DNA of 64,000 nt, from assembly GCF_014698045.1 (NCBI RefSeq), contig NZ_JACJSE010000009.1:186001-250000 (forward strand), given 5' to 3'. Source of the DNA: Aulosira sp. FACHB-615 (GTDB lineage Bacteria; Cyanobacteriota; Cyanobacteriia; Cyanobacteriales; Nostocaceae). The translations under genes and the position numbers were made by a program. The notes below the pieces were generated by a model. It did no database searches, was not told the origin of the DNA, and was given only the letters and a program-made list of their open reading frames with translations. Shown in pieces: positions 8,998-18,070 of the stretch (the stretch's first letter is position 1; each line of letters opens with the position of its first letter).

Positions 8998-10314
8998 TTA
9001 GCCTACTCGTTCTATCTCATCGATTTCTTTGGGAACTCCGGCGGTTAATACTTCATGGCCTGTGGGTGTGACGAGTACATCATCTTCGATGCGAATACCA
9101 ATACCAATCCAACGTGGGTGGGTTTGTGGTTGGTCTTCGGCTAGTTTGGTATCTGGAACAATGTATAGCCCTGGTTCGACTGTGAGGACTTGACCGGGTT
9201 GTAAAATCTGTGGTTTGTCGTCACCATGTTGGTAAACGCCAACATCATGCACGTCTAAGCCTAACCAATGGCTAGTGCGGTGCATATAATATGGTTTGTA
9301 TTTTTCTTCTTCGATGATTTTGTCAAGTTCGCCCTGGAGAATGCCAAGGTCAATTAAGCCTGCGGTGAGGACGCGCACAGCAGTATCGTGAACCGCTTTA
9401 AAGGTGTTACCTGGTTTGACTTGGGCGATCGCTTGTTTTTGTGCTTCTAGTACAATTTCATACAATGTCTTTTGTTCTGGCGTAAACTTACCACCCACGG
9501 GAAATGTCCGGGTAATATCGGAGTTGTAATAATTGTAGGCACAACCAGCATCAATTAATAGCAGTTCGCCATCCTGCATCTGACGATTATTTTCAATGTA
9601 GTGGAGGACGCAAGCATTCACCCCTGAAGCCACAATTGAAGGATAAGCAGGCCCCATTGCACCCCGGTGGCGAAATAGCCATTCGATTTCGGCTTGGATT
9701 TCGTATTCATAACGTCCGGGTTTGGTAATTGCCATTGCTTGATTATGTGCTTCAATAGCGATCGCAGCTGCTTGGCGCATCATTTCTAATTCGGTTTCTG
9801 TTTTAATTAGGCGCATACTGTGAAGCACCGTACAGGTATCTTCAATGGCAATTGGCCCTGTACCTCGTTTGGGATAAGTCCGCAGTAAACTTTGATAATG
9901 TGCTAAAACTTTTTCATTAAATTTGCGATCGCGCCCCAAGTGATAATAAATGCGATCGGATTTTTCGAGATATTGGGGCAATTTCTCATCTAATTCATTG
10001 ATAGGATAAGCTGCATCAGCGCCATAAATTTCTTTGGCTGCATCCACCCCGCAGCGATAACCAGACCAAACTTCTTTTTCTCGGTCTTTTGGCTGGACAA
10101 ACAACACAAAACGATGTTCGGGGTGATTTGGTGTTAACACTGCCACGGCTTGCGCTTCATTAAAGCCTGTTAAGTAGAAAAAATCACTGTCTTGACGATA
10201 AGTATATTCGACATCGTTGTGCATGACTGCCATTGGCGCACTGCGAAAAATCGCCGTACCATTGCCAATTTTTGCCATTAATTGCTCCCGACGCTGCCGA
10301 TATTCTAATTGCAT
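8998..10314 (-). CDS. pepP: Xaa-Pro aminopeptidase (aminopeptidase P)
   Basis: A 438-residue M24 metallopeptidase that removes an N-terminal residue preceding proline. An aminopeptidase-P N-terminal domain (about 1-130, including YTYRQDSDFFYLTGF) precedes the pita-bread catalytic domain. Metal ligands and active-site motifs are visible: LLIDAGCAYNYYNSDITRTFP supplies the two aspartates, HRTSHWLGLDVHD the histidine, and VEPGLYI and IRIEDDVLVT the two glutamates. Length matches the family. The protein is cytoplasmic. It starts at ATG 10314. It is on the same strand as the permease-GGDEF-EAL gene but separated by about 220 bases of repeat-like sequence, so it is likely a separate unit. Confidence 0.93.
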   Translation of the reverse strand: MQLEYRQRREQLMAKIGNGTAIFRSAPMAVMHNDVEYTYRQDSDFFYLTGFNEAQAVAVLTPNHPEHRFVLFVQPKDREKEVWSGYRCGVDAAKEIYGADAAYPINELDEKLPQYLEKSDRIYYHLGRDRKFNEKVLAHYQSLLRTYPKRGTGPIAIEDTCTVLHSMRLIKTETELEMMRQAAAIAIEAHNQAMAITKPGRYEYEIQAEIEWLFRHRGAMGPAYPSIVASGVNACVLHYIENNRQMQDGELLLIDAGCAYNYYNSDITRTFPVGGKFTPEQKTLYEIVLEAQKQAIAQVKPGNTFKAVHDTAVRVLTAGLIDLGILQGELDKIIEEEKYKPYYMHRTSHWLGLDVHDVGVYQHGDDKPQILQPGQVLTVEPGLYIVPDTKLAEDQPQTHPRWIGIGIRIEDDVLVTPTGHEVLTAGVPKEIDEIERVG

Positions 10315-10799
10315 AGTTTTTCAATTTGTCAGTTAAATACTGTGTTATTTTACCTTACCTAGTATTTAAGGCTGAGTCAAAAACCCATCCTCAGCAATCT
10401 TCATACAGCACTTTTGAAGTAAGTGAGGTACAGCATGAGTAATAAGTAATGAGTAACGAGTAGTGAGTTATTGTATTCAGAACTTTTGGAGAATTTGATT
10501 TTTGTATTGTTTGGTCATTTTAAGTTTTGCCTGCTGATAATTAGATGACAAACTTATTTTATATATTTAAAGCCTGACATAAATAAAATACGCTGACAAA
10601 TCGGATGATTGATTATCTACGACTTGCAAAAATAAATAAAATAACTTATATAAAATAACTTGTATAGAAACCTTGATATTTTAAATAGCAAAATGTTTAG
10701 CTGTGAAACCATAAAAAGATAATAACTGTTATTAAAATACAGAAATGACTAAGAGCTTTAAGTTAAAACTTTGAAGACAACCAGTGATCAGAACGCACT
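10315..10799. other. AT-rich spacer between divergent genes
   Basis: A 485-base spacer between pepP (minus) and the FG-GAP gene (plus), so it should hold both promoters. A stretch of degenerate taatgagtaacgagtagtgag repeat lies near 10440-10470. The part from about 10560 to 10790 is strongly AT-rich with the near-repeat ataaaataactt occurring at about 10630 and 10650. I could not define a specific promoter or operator. Confidence 0.5.
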
Positions 10800-12053
10800 A
10801 TGTCTTTAACTTCAAAATCATCAGCTTTACAAGTAACAGCATTTTCTGACTCTTTGAAAAAATCCAGTGATTTGTTAGACGTTCTCGACAACAATCAAGG
10901 AATTGGCAAAACTTTTTTAGGCAGTAGTTCCGCGTCAACATTAGATACAAGCTCTTTATCAACACAGCAAAATACAACATCAAAAGTTACAGCCAGCGCC
11001 AATCCTAACCCCAACCCTTACCTAAAGAGTGCAGCGATCGCACCTGATTTTAACGGTGATGGTAAAGTTGATAAACTCTGGGTGAATGCTCAAACAGGTG
11101 AGATTGTCCTACGCCTCATGGATGGTGGACAAATCCTCTCCCAAGGTTCTATGGGTACGTTTGACATTAACTCTTGGACTTACAGAATTGCCGATTTTAA
11201 TAATGATGGCAAAACTGACTTTCTGTTGCGGAATATGAAGACAGGGGAGAACAGAGTTGCCCTCATAGATGGTACAAGAGTCGCTAGTACCGCCGCCTTA
11301 GAAAGAGTAGATCCCAACTTGAATCCCTTAATTGGTGATTTCAATGGCGATCGCAAAACAGATATCTTCTGGAATAATGCTCAAACTGGCCAAAATGCCC
11401 TTTGGACAATGGATGGTACAAGAGTTGCCAGTGCCAATGTTCTAGAAACCACAGCAGTTGGTTTAACTCCAACCGTTGTTGATTTTGACGGTAACGGTAG
11501 AAGCGATATCTTCTGGCGCAATGCCAATACTGGCGCTAACAGTGCTTGGTTTATGAATGGCACACAAGTCAGCAAGTTTAACCTACAATCTCAATCTTCG
11601 GCTTTAACTCCCATCCTCGGCGATTTCAACGGCGACTTAAAGACTGATATTCTGTGGCGTAACTCTTCCAGTGGTCAAAACAAAATTTGGACTATGAACG
11701 GTATCGTCGTCACCGAAGCCGCAGCTAAGACACTCGATTCTTCTTGGCAAGCTAACATTGTTGATTTTGACGGTGACGGCAAAACCGATATCTTCTGGCG
11801 CAATAAAACAACTGGTGAGAATACAGCTTGGTTAATGAATGGTACAGCCGTTAAGTCTGAAGCCTTCCTCCCCAGCAACAGCGCATCCTTGACACCATCC
11901 TTTGGCGATTTCAATGGCGATGGTAAAACCGATGTCTACTGGCGTGATCAAGCTTCTGGTGCAGATAAGATTTGGACAGTGAATGGCACACAAGCTACAG
12001 AATCTACTGTCGCTACTCAAAGTAGACTTGGTGCGGCTTGGTATACCGGCTAA
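10800..12053 (+). CDS. FG-GAP/VCBS-like calcium-binding repeat protein
   Basis: A 417-residue protein made of seven repeats of about 46 residues, each starting with a DxNxDxxxD calcium-loop-like motif (DFNGDGKVD, DFNNDGKTD, DFNGDRKTD, DFDGNGRSD, DFNGDLKTD, DFDGDGKTD, DFNGDGKTD) and containing a W/R-N-x-x-T/S-G turn and an xMNG or xMDG segment. This is the FG-GAP/VCBS beta-propeller type, usually extracellular and linked to adhesion or carbohydrate binding. The first 75 residues are Ser/Thr-rich and disordered with no classical signal peptide, so export, if it happens, probably uses another route. Seven blades would make a full propeller. The specific ligand is unknown. Confidence 0.85.
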   Translation: MSLTSKSSALQVTAFSDSLKKSSDLLDVLDNNQGIGKTFLGSSSASTLDTSSLSTQQNTTSKVTASANPNPNPYLKSAAIAPDFNGDGKVDKLWVNAQTGEIVLRLMDGGQILSQGSMGTFDINSWTYRIADFNNDGKTDFLLRNMKTGENRVALIDGTRVASTAALERVDPNLNPLIGDFNGDRKTDIFWNNAQTGQNALWTMDGTRVASANVLETTAVGLTPTVVDFDGNGRSDIFWRNANTGANSAWFMNGTQVSKFNLQSQSSALTPILGDFNGDLKTDILWRNSSSGQNKIWTMNGIVVTEAAAKTLDSSWQANIVDFDGDGKTDIFWRNKTTGENTAWLMNGTAVKSEAFLPSNSASLTPSFGDFNGDGKTDVYWRDQASGADKIWTVNGTQATESTVATQSRLGAAWYTG

Positions 12054-12214
12054 AAATTGGTGATTTCGGGTGCGATTCTGACCACAGAAGGTAATGGTGA
12101 TAGTCAACATTCCGAATCATTGATGAATCAGTACTCTACTAGATAGATATTCTTATAGTACTGATTCTCCAACTCTGATCCATTGTGAATTTTTACCTTT
12201 AACCTTCTGTTATG

Positions 12215-12250
12215 GCAGTATGCTCTGACTTTGAGCATACTGCTTATTTA
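12215..12250 (+). terminator. Terminator hairpin of the FG-GAP gene
   Basis: A perfect 11-bp stem (GCAGTATGCTC at 12215-12225 with GAGCATACTGC at 12233-12243) and a 7-nt loop, followed by an AT-rich run. It lies about 160 bases after the stop codon, in a 400-base spacer that otherwise holds only repeat fragments (near 12335-12400, related to family D). Confidence 0.65.
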
Positions 12251-12485
12251 AAATTAGACGGATTTTAGTAACGTCCTGTATAAGCGAGATTAATCACTTT
12301 CTTTTTCTAGCCTCTGTTCATGACATTGAGATACGCCTTCTTTCCTACTCCCTTTCTACAGCAACAGATTCAGCCATCAAACCAGATTCCTATATATCTC
12401 AAGATAGAGTTAATAAATTATCCCTAAGTGGGAATACTAACTTTAACCAACATCATTGGTTAAGCACATTGTGAGGTTTATACCC

Positions 12486-12899
12486 ATGTCAGAAATTAAC
12501 ATCGGTGATTATTTAGCTCACCCCTTGGTGAGATATCGCAATCATTTAGAATTCAATGGTTATCACGTTGATGAAGAAGATGAATTACTGTTATGTCGTC
12601 ACCCAAGAAAGCATGGTTTAATAGTTAAAAATGTACCAAATCGAGGTGTATTAATTAGAATTCTTTATTCTTGCAATCTGAATGTAGATAGATATAATCT
12701 TTTAGAATACGTAAATGAACTGAATTTATTATTTATGTTTATGAAAGCATATATTGATAATTCAGGCAGTAATTTATATATGGAAACCTTTTGTGAGGGT
12801 GAATATGATAGAACAAATTTTTCAATTGTCTTAGACAATATTGAATATGACATGGAAATGTTTATCAATCATCATCAAACTAGAGAATGTTTATTATAA
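12486..12899 (+). CDS. Small conserved protein, possibly YbjN-like
   Basis: I choose ATG 12486 (MSEINIGDYL), giving 137 residues; the frame stays open back to 12456 but no good ribosome site supports an earlier start. The sequence alternates strands and helices (LEFNGYHVDEEDELLLC, then GVLIRILYSC, then a helix NLLEYVNELNLLF). That layout and the length resemble YbjN or type III chaperone-like folds of cyanobacteria, but I see no decisive motif, so the family call is tentative. It stands alone between spacers and is followed by a good terminator, so it is likely monocistronic. Confidence 0.6.
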   Translation: MSEINIGDYLAHPLVRYRNHLEFNGYHVDEEDELLLCRHPRKHGLIVKNVPNRGVLIRILYSCNLNVDRYNLLEYVNELNLLFMFMKAYIDNSGSNLYMETFCEGEYDRTNFSIVLDNIEYDMEMFINHHQTRECLL

Positions 12900-12922
12900 A
12901 ATAAAAATTAAATAGAGATTTG

Positions 12923-12953
12923 TGGTGGGTTCTGCCCACCATTATTTTTTTAT
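12923..12953 (+). terminator. Rho-independent terminator
   Basis: TGGTGGG (12923-12929) pairs with CCCACCA (12935-12941) around a 5-nt loop and is followed by a T-rich run to about 12953. It is 23 bases after the stop codon of the preceding gene. Confidence 0.8.
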
Positions 12954-13165
12954 TAGAGGTTATTTCTAGCAGTTCTATAGTGGTCTTTTTCCCTCACTGA
13001 TTCAGCACCGAGCTTAGTCGAAGTGTCAATTCTGACTCCTGAATTCTGACTTCTGAACTCTGTAATTGTTAACAATTATTAAGCAAAAATTGATAGATAA
13101 TCTGTATAACCGAGTGATGTAAAATCCAGAAGATAGTAAAAGGCGATAACAGAGTCTGAATAGCA

Positions 13166-14122
13166 ATGGCACAGGATCGTAAGTCAACGGTTGTAATCAC
13201 AGGTGCGTCCTCTGGGGTAGGTTTGTACGCTGCAAAAGCATTTGCTCGCAGAGGATGGCACGTTGTCATGGCCTGCCGAGATTTGGCAAAGGCTGAAAAC
13301 GCTGCTCAAGAAGTAGGCATACCCAAGGACAGCTATACCCTTATGCACATTGACCTGGGTTCTTTGGATAGTGTGCGCCAATTTGTCAACAACTTTAGAG
13401 CCAGTGGCAAATATTTAGATGCGGTGGTGGCGAATGCGGCGATTTATATGCCATTAATCAAAGAGCCATTACGCAGTCCCGAAGGCTACGAATTAACCAT
13501 GACCACCAATCACCTTGGTCATTTTCTGTTGTGCAAACTCTTGCTGGAAGATATGAAAAAATCTCCGGCTGCGGATAAGCGAATGGTGATTTTGGGAACT
13601 GTTACCCACAACCCAGACGAACTAGGTGGTAAAATTCCGCCACGTCCAGACTTGGGTGATTTAGAAGGCTTCGCCGCAGGTTTTAAAGCACCGATTTCGA
13701 TGATTGACGGTAAGAAATTTGAACCCGTTAAAGCTTACAAAGATAGTAAAGTTTGCAACGTGTTAACCATGCGCGAACTGCATCGACGCTATCACGAATC
13801 CACCGGTATTACCTTCACTTCTCTTTATCCCGGATGTGTGGCTGAAACACCACTATTCCGCAACCACTATCCTTTGTTCCAAAAACTCTTCCCCTTGTTC
13901 CAGAAATATATTACCGGGGGATATGTCTCTCAAGATACGGCAGGAGAGAGGGTTGCAGCCGTGGTGATTGAACCAGAATATAAGCAATCTGGTGCTTATT
14001 GGAGTTGGGGAAATCGCCAGAAAAAAGAGGGTAAATCTTTTGTGCAGACAGTTTCTCCCCAAGCGCGGGATGATGCTAAAGCAGAACGCCTGTGGGATTT
14101 GAGTGAAAAGCTAGTTGGGTGA
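13166..14122 (+). CDS. por: Light-dependent protochlorophyllide oxidoreductase
   Basis: A 318-residue SDR-family enzyme that reduces protochlorophyllide to chlorophyllide with NADPH and light in chlorophyll biosynthesis. The NADPH motif TGASSGVG is at about 12-19, MACRDLAKAE at about 37-46 gives the NADPH-selecting arginine, VVANAAIY is at about 89-96, and YKDSK supplies the catalytic Tyr and Lys (about 191-195). The family-specific cysteine lies in SLYPGC (about 220-225), and the insert with TVTHNPDELGGKIPP is characteristic of POR rather than generic SDRs. Length is close to the usual 320-330. It is expected at the thylakoid or plasma membrane. It is monocistronic as far as can be seen, and the dark-operative enzyme genes are not in this window. 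Confidence 0.96.
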   Translation: MAQDRKSTVVITGASSGVGLYAAKAFARRGWHVVMACRDLAKAENAAQEVGIPKDSYTLMHIDLGSLDSVRQFVNNFRASGKYLDAVVANAAIYMPLIKEPLRSPEGYELTMTTNHLGHFLLCKLLLEDMKKSPAADKRMVILGTVTHNPDELGGKIPPRPDLGDLEGFAAGFKAPISMIDGKKFEPVKAYKDSKVCNVLTMRELHRRYHESTGITFTSLYPGCVAETPLFRNHYPLFQKLFPLFQKYITGGYVSQDTAGERVAAVVIEPEYKQSGAYWSWGNRQKKEGKSFVQTVSPQARDDAKAERLWDLSEKLVG

Positions 14123-14568
14123 TTGTAACTGAGTTACGGTGATGAAAATAGGGTGTAAGGGTTTTGGATATATACCCTTACACCCTTGCGCTGTAAATAT
14201 AGGCTGTTGATTTTGTACCTTTTTAGGGATGGAAGATTGAGTAATGAGTAGTGAGTGATGAGTTAAGACGTATGTAAGAAATCTCTCAAGCTCTGATAAC
14301 TTTGTATCTTATACCAAATTAAAAAATGAATTAAAAAATGATTGCGACAGATTGATGGCTCAAAAGCTTACCAATCAACCCTTACCCAATCCAAAATCTA
14401 AAATCTAAAATCCAAAATGGTATTACCCTGTGGGTTTACCGTTAGGCGTTATCGTAAGAGTAGCCGAAGAGCGCATCTAGGTTTTTTCATAATTTCGCGT
14501 AAGTCCTATTGACTCATCACTCATTACTCCTTACTCATTACTCAAAATCAACACCCTACTAATTACAA
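14123..14568. repeat. Repeat-filled spacer, includes family B copy 1
   Basis: A 446-base spacer with no gene. From 14311 to 14423 it holds a roughly 113-bp repeat that starts ATACCAAATT and ends AAAATGGTAT, containing aagcttaccaatcaaccc and a triplicated aaaatctaaaat run. A close copy lies at 59772-59872 and an inverted, degenerate copy at 32293-32362. A half copy of the family A end (GCGTAAGTCCTA) lies near 14497-14508. Confidence 0.65.
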
Positions 14569-15060
14569 ATGATAATTTTAATCATGGGAGTGACTGGTGC
14601 TGGTAAAACCACCATTGGTCAAGCATTAGCAGCAGGAACAGGATGGGAATTTTGCGATGCTGACTGGTTTCATTCAATTGCTGCGAAAACCAAAATGAGT
14701 CGAGGAGAAGCGTTAACAGATGCCGATCGCCAACCTTGGTTACAATCATTACAAACTGCGATCGCTCAATGGTTACAAGCAGAGAAAAACGTGATTTTGG
14801 CTTGTTCGGCACTCAAAGCCAGTTATCGTAATGTTCTTGGGGATCATGATCCACGGGTAAAGCTAGTGTATCTCACAGGCAGTTATGAGTTAATTGCCCA
14901 AAGATTGCGCGATCGCCACAATCATTTTATGAACGCCAATCTTTTACAAAGCCAGTTTGATACCTTAGAAGCACCCACACCTCAAGAAGCCGTTTATATT
15001 GATATCTCTCAAGATTTAGCCGCAATTTTGCAGCAAATCAGAAACAGCGTCCAGGTTTAA
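14569..15060 (+). CDS. gntK: Gluconokinase
   Basis: A 163-residue P-loop kinase of the gluconate/shikimate kinase type that would phosphorylate gluconate to 6-phosphogluconate, feeding the oxidative pentose phosphate pathway. The Walker A motif GVTGAGKTT is at residues 7-15, DADWFHS follows at about 30-36, and KMSRGEALTDADRQPWL (about 43-59) is the characteristic gluconokinase motif. CSALKASYR (about 79-87) is the second family signature. Length matches the family (about 160-175). The segment before KMSRG usually reads HPxxN and here is HSIAA, a modest deviation in the substrate region. It starts at ATG 14569. Confidence 0.88.
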   Translation: MIILIMGVTGAGKTTIGQALAAGTGWEFCDADWFHSIAAKTKMSRGEALTDADRQPWLQSLQTAIAQWLQAEKNVILACSALKASYRNVLGDHDPRVKLVYLTGSYELIAQRLRDRHNHFMNANLLQSQFDTLEAPTPQEAVYIDISQDLAAILQQIRNSVQV

Positions 15061-15414
15061 GTTTTATCGGCACTGCCTTCTGACTTGAAAGTGCTGAGTG
15101 CTGAGAGGGGTGAGGAGTAGACAAGGTAGAGGGGGGAGACAAGGTAGAAAGATTGCGTCCGTATCTCCCTTGTCTCCCTTGTCCCCCTTGTCTCCCCTGC
15201 TTCCTGCACCCTGCCTCAGTTAATGTGTATATCAGTGTATTTTAATTTCGTATAAATTGATATAATCTTCCATACCCAATAGAATCGAGTGCAGATTATA
15301 CATATATTTTTACAATTCTGCAATATTTAAATTCCCTATTAATTTGACTCTTAAACCAGCTAGAAACCTATCCTAAATTGAGCCTAATTACTACAAAAAT
15401 CTTATCAATAACTC
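15061..15414. repeat. Repeat block and AT-rich upstream region
   Basis: The left part (about 15100-15215) is a palindromic block in which ggggggagacaaggtag is answered by ctcccttgtctccc, a motif family seen many times in this window. The right part (about 15230-15410) is AT-rich and probably carries the promoter of the glycosyltransferase gene. I see no gene here. Confidence 0.55.
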
Positions 15415-16752
15415 ATGCAGATTTTGATTTATTCCTATAACTACCATCCAGAACCAATTGGAATTGCACCTTTAATGACAGAACTAGCAGAGGGACTGGT
15501 AAAAAAAGGTCATGAGGTGCGGGTAATTACAGGAATGCCAAATTATCCACAACGCGAAATTTATCCAGGTTATCAGGGTAAGTGGTACATCACCGAAAAA
15601 ATTAATGGTGTAACGGTTCAGCGCAGTTACTTGCGAATCAAGTCTAAACCTAATTTGCTGGATAGATTATTATTAGAATTAAGTTTTATTTTGACGAGTT
15701 TACCGCAAGCTTTGAGAGGTAAACGACCGGATGTTATTTTGCTGACGATACCACCTTTATTAGTGACATTACCTGCGGCTTTATTAGGAAAAATATACAA
15801 TTGTCCGGTAGTATTAAATGTCCAAGATATTCTCCCAGAAGCGGCGGTACGTGTCGGCTTAATGACGAATCAAAGGATGATTAAATTTTGTGAGTTCTTA
15901 GAGAAATTTGCTTACAGAAATGCTCAAGCCATCAGTGTCATTGCTGATGGTTTTTTAGAAAATTTAGTGAATAAAGGCGTATCTCCCCAAAAAATTACTT
16001 GTATTCCCAATTGGGTCAATGTTAATTTTATTCATCCTTTCCCACAAAATCAAAATCCCTGGAGAATCGCCCATCAATTAGAGGGAAAATTTGTGGTGAT
16101 GTATTCTGGAAACATTGCCTTAACTCAAGGTTTAGAAACAGTAGTGGCGGCGGCGGCTAGGTTGCGTCATCTTCCTAAAATTACCTTTGTGATTGCGGGA
16201 GAAGCGATCGCTCTGGGAAGATTACAACAATATTGTTTAGCCTGTGGCGCAGATAATGTTTTACTCTTACCCCTACAGCCGCGCGAACAACTCCCGCAAA
16301 TGTTAGCGGCGGCTGATATTGGCTTAATTGTCCAAAAACGCAACGTCATCTCCTTTAATATGCCTTCTAAAATTCCCTTGTTGTTGGCGAGTGGTCGTCC
16401 AATTGTGGGTTCAGTACCAGCCACAGGTACGGCGGCGAAAGCAATTCGAGACAGTGGTGGCGGTGTCATTGTCGAACCAGAATCCCCAGAAGCCTTAGCC
16501 GATAAAATTTTAGAGTTGTACCATCAACCACAGCTAAGAGAACATTTAGGGCAGCAAGGTAGACAATTTGCGGTTGAATATTATGGTTGTGAACAAGCAA
16601 TTGCCAGATATGAAGAATTATTTATCGACGCGATCGCTAAACAGCAATCAACCGTTGATCATGTTTTAAAATTAAATTCTCCAGAATCTCAGATTGATAT
16701 TCACCAAGCTCCAAAATTGCGCGATCGTCGTACGGTAAAAACTGGAAAATAG
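15415..16752 (+). CDS. WcaI-family glycosyltransferase
   Basis: A 445-residue GT4-type glycosyltransferase of the WcaI (colanic acid biosynthesis) style, expected to transfer a sugar from a nucleotide donor to a lipid-linked glycan at the cytoplasmic membrane face. The N-terminal Rossmann half starts YSYNYHPEPIGIAPLM and contains GHEVRVITGMPNYPQ. The second half starts near VVMYSGNIALTQGLE (about 223-237) and contains the donor-binding region with VEPESPEALADKIL (about 358-371). The last 35 residues, rich in charge, extend beyond the domain. It stands alone rather than in a polysaccharide cluster, so acceptor and product are unknown. Confidence 0.88.
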   Translation: MQILIYSYNYHPEPIGIAPLMTELAEGLVKKGHEVRVITGMPNYPQREIYPGYQGKWYITEKINGVTVQRSYLRIKSKPNLLDRLLLELSFILTSLPQALRGKRPDVILLTIPPLLVTLPAALLGKIYNCPVVLNVQDILPEAAVRVGLMTNQRMIKFCEFLEKFAYRNAQAISVIADGFLENLVNKGVSPQKITCIPNWVNVNFIHPFPQNQNPWRIAHQLEGKFVVMYSGNIALTQGLETVVAAAARLRHLPKITFVIAGEAIALGRLQQYCLACGADNVLLLPLQPREQLPQMLAAADIGLIVQKRNVISFNMPSKIPLLLASGRPIVGSVPATGTAAKAIRDSGGGVIVEPESPEALADKILELYHQPQLREHLGQQGRQFAVEYYGCEQAIARYEELFIDAIAKQQSTVDHVLKLNSPESQIDIHQAPKLRDRRTVKTGK

Positions 16753-16850
16753 AAACTAGTAACAAGTTACAGTCAAAGATATAGGAGTCCTATTTGAGAA
16801 ATGAACAAAAGAGACAAGGAGGACAAGGTAGAGAGATGTTTGTATATCAT

Positions 16851-16975
16851 TAGGACTTACGCAACTGGCATATTTTTTCTGTAGGGTGTGTGACGCAACG
16901 GGAAGATTTGAACGTAGTCATCAGATTTATAGCGTCACGCACCAACCACCAATTGTGACACTTACGTAAGTCCTG
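16851..16975. mobile_element. MITE-like element, family A, copy 2
   Basis: A 125-bp element running from TAGGACTTACGCA to ACGTAAGTCCTG, with the 5-bp direct repeat ATCAT on both sides (16846-16850 and 16976-16980). The interior differs from copy 1: it carries its own inverted sequences around gtgtgacgcaac and gcgtcacgcac. This suggests that different interiors share the same ends. Confidence 0.78.
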
Positions 16976-17040
16976 ATCATTTAGGATTGCTATAGTAACC
17001 TTGGGGTAGGAGTAGGGAGCAGAAAAGATAATGTTTTAAT

Positions 17041-17133
17041 TACAGTGTTTTTCATCTCCATGAGGTACATTCCTCTAGTCTCTAGCCTCTATTCCCTATC
17101 AACTTATACTGCACTCAACCGAAAAACGCTGTA
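17041..17133. repeat. Inverted-repeat element, family C, copy 1
   Basis: A 93-bp element beginning TACAGTGTTTTTC and ending GAAAAACGCTGTA, so the ends are inverted repeats. The interior reads tgaggtacatt, then ctctagcctcta and ctgcactcaacc. A near-complete second copy lies at 22520-22618 and a right-half copy at 35567-35611. It lies just upstream of the HMA2-like gene. Confidence 0.65.
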
Positions 17134-17157
17134 TGTCGCTTTTTTCACAAATCAAAT

Positions 17158-17676
17158 ATGAGTCCTATATATATTCAAATTGTTAGTCAAACTCCGGGAC
17201 GGCTAAGGCTGCGAATTTCTCCTCAAAATCTAGAACAAGCAGAAATTCAGTTGACTGCTAATTACCTCAAAACCTTTTTCCCACAGGTTGAACAGTTAAA
17301 GGTAAATTCTCAAACAGGCAGTGTAACTTTTTATGCTGCCGATGCAAACACTGATTTTGCAGAAATTATCGATAAATTGCAGGCTCAAGGCATTGTTATT
17401 ATTGAGATTCCCAAGGCAAAACCCCAGTCGCCAAGTTTTGCTACCAGCTTATTGGGAATAAATGAGCAAGTTAAAAAAATTACGAAAGAAAGTGTAGATT
17501 TACGAGTTATTATACCTTTTACTGTTGTGGCGATCGCTCTCAAAAGAGTGCTACCACCCTTGGCGCGATGGAAAACAACCACTTTGTATTTGCTGTTGTG
17601 GTATGGCTTAGAAAGTTTGGTGAAACTTAGCGATAACGAAAAATCACCGACTGATACAACAGGAGATGAGGAATAG
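17158..17676 (+). CDS. HMA2-like domain protein with membrane segment
   Basis: A 172-residue protein. The first about 80 residues (IQIVSQTPGRLRLRI, then LKVNSQTGSVTFYA) have the betaalphabeta pattern and TPGRLRLR motif of the HMA2 type, a heavy-metal-associated-like domain that lacks the CxxC metal site and often occurs beside P-type ATPases. Residues about 119-150 (LRVIIPFTVVAIALKRVLPP, then LYLLLWYGLESL) form one or two hydrophobic helices, and the tail is acidic. No transporter gene is adjacent. A role in metal handling is family inference only. Confidence 0.7.
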   Translation: MSPIYIQIVSQTPGRLRLRISPQNLEQAEIQLTANYLKTFFPQVEQLKVNSQTGSVTFYAADANTDFAEIIDKLQAQGIVIIEIPKAKPQSPSFATSLLGINEQVKKITKESVDLRVIIPFTVVAIALKRVLPPLARWKTTTLYLLLWYGLESLVKLSDNEKSPTDTTGDEE

Positions 17677-17828
17677 GGTAGAGGTTATAGGTTACAGGTT
17701 ATAGGTTGATAAAAATCCGTGCCACAATCCTCAGATTTTTACGGTGAAATACTGAGCTTTATCTAGCTTTTATACCGTTATTATGTGGCAAATACAGAAT
17801 ATTGTTGATTAACAATAAATTACGCGAT

Positions 17829-17956
17829 GTGCAACTTATTCTTGAAACCCCTCTCCAAACCTCTCCCCTGCAAGGATAGAGGCTTTGAATCTTGCCCCCC
17901 TTCCCTACGAGGGAAGGGGTTAGGGGTTAGGGGTTAGGTTTGAGAGAAAGTTGCAC
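17829..17956. repeat. Imperfect inverted-repeat element (GTGCAACTT ends)
   Basis: GTGCAACTT (17829-17837) is matched by AAGTTGCAC (17948-17956), and the similarity extends outward to imperfect arms of about 33 bases. The interior contains cccctctccaaacctctcccc and three tandem copies of GGGGTTA near 17920-17938. It fills most of the 394-base spacer before the CHAT gene. The rest of that spacer, to 18070, shows no gene. Confidence 0.6.
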
Positions 17957-18070
17957 ACCACGTTAAATTCGTAGGTTGGATATAGCCATAGCAGCACTCA
18001 ACGAAGGTTTTGATAATGTTGGGTTCGCTATCACCTGTCGCCTATCACCCGCATCTACTCACAATCAAAG

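Noticed and set aside
17915..17940. Three tandem GGGGTTA copies suggesting a CRISPR-like or telomeric repeat
   Set aside because: Only three 7-base units without spacers, inside a larger imperfect inverted repeat; no cas gene is near.
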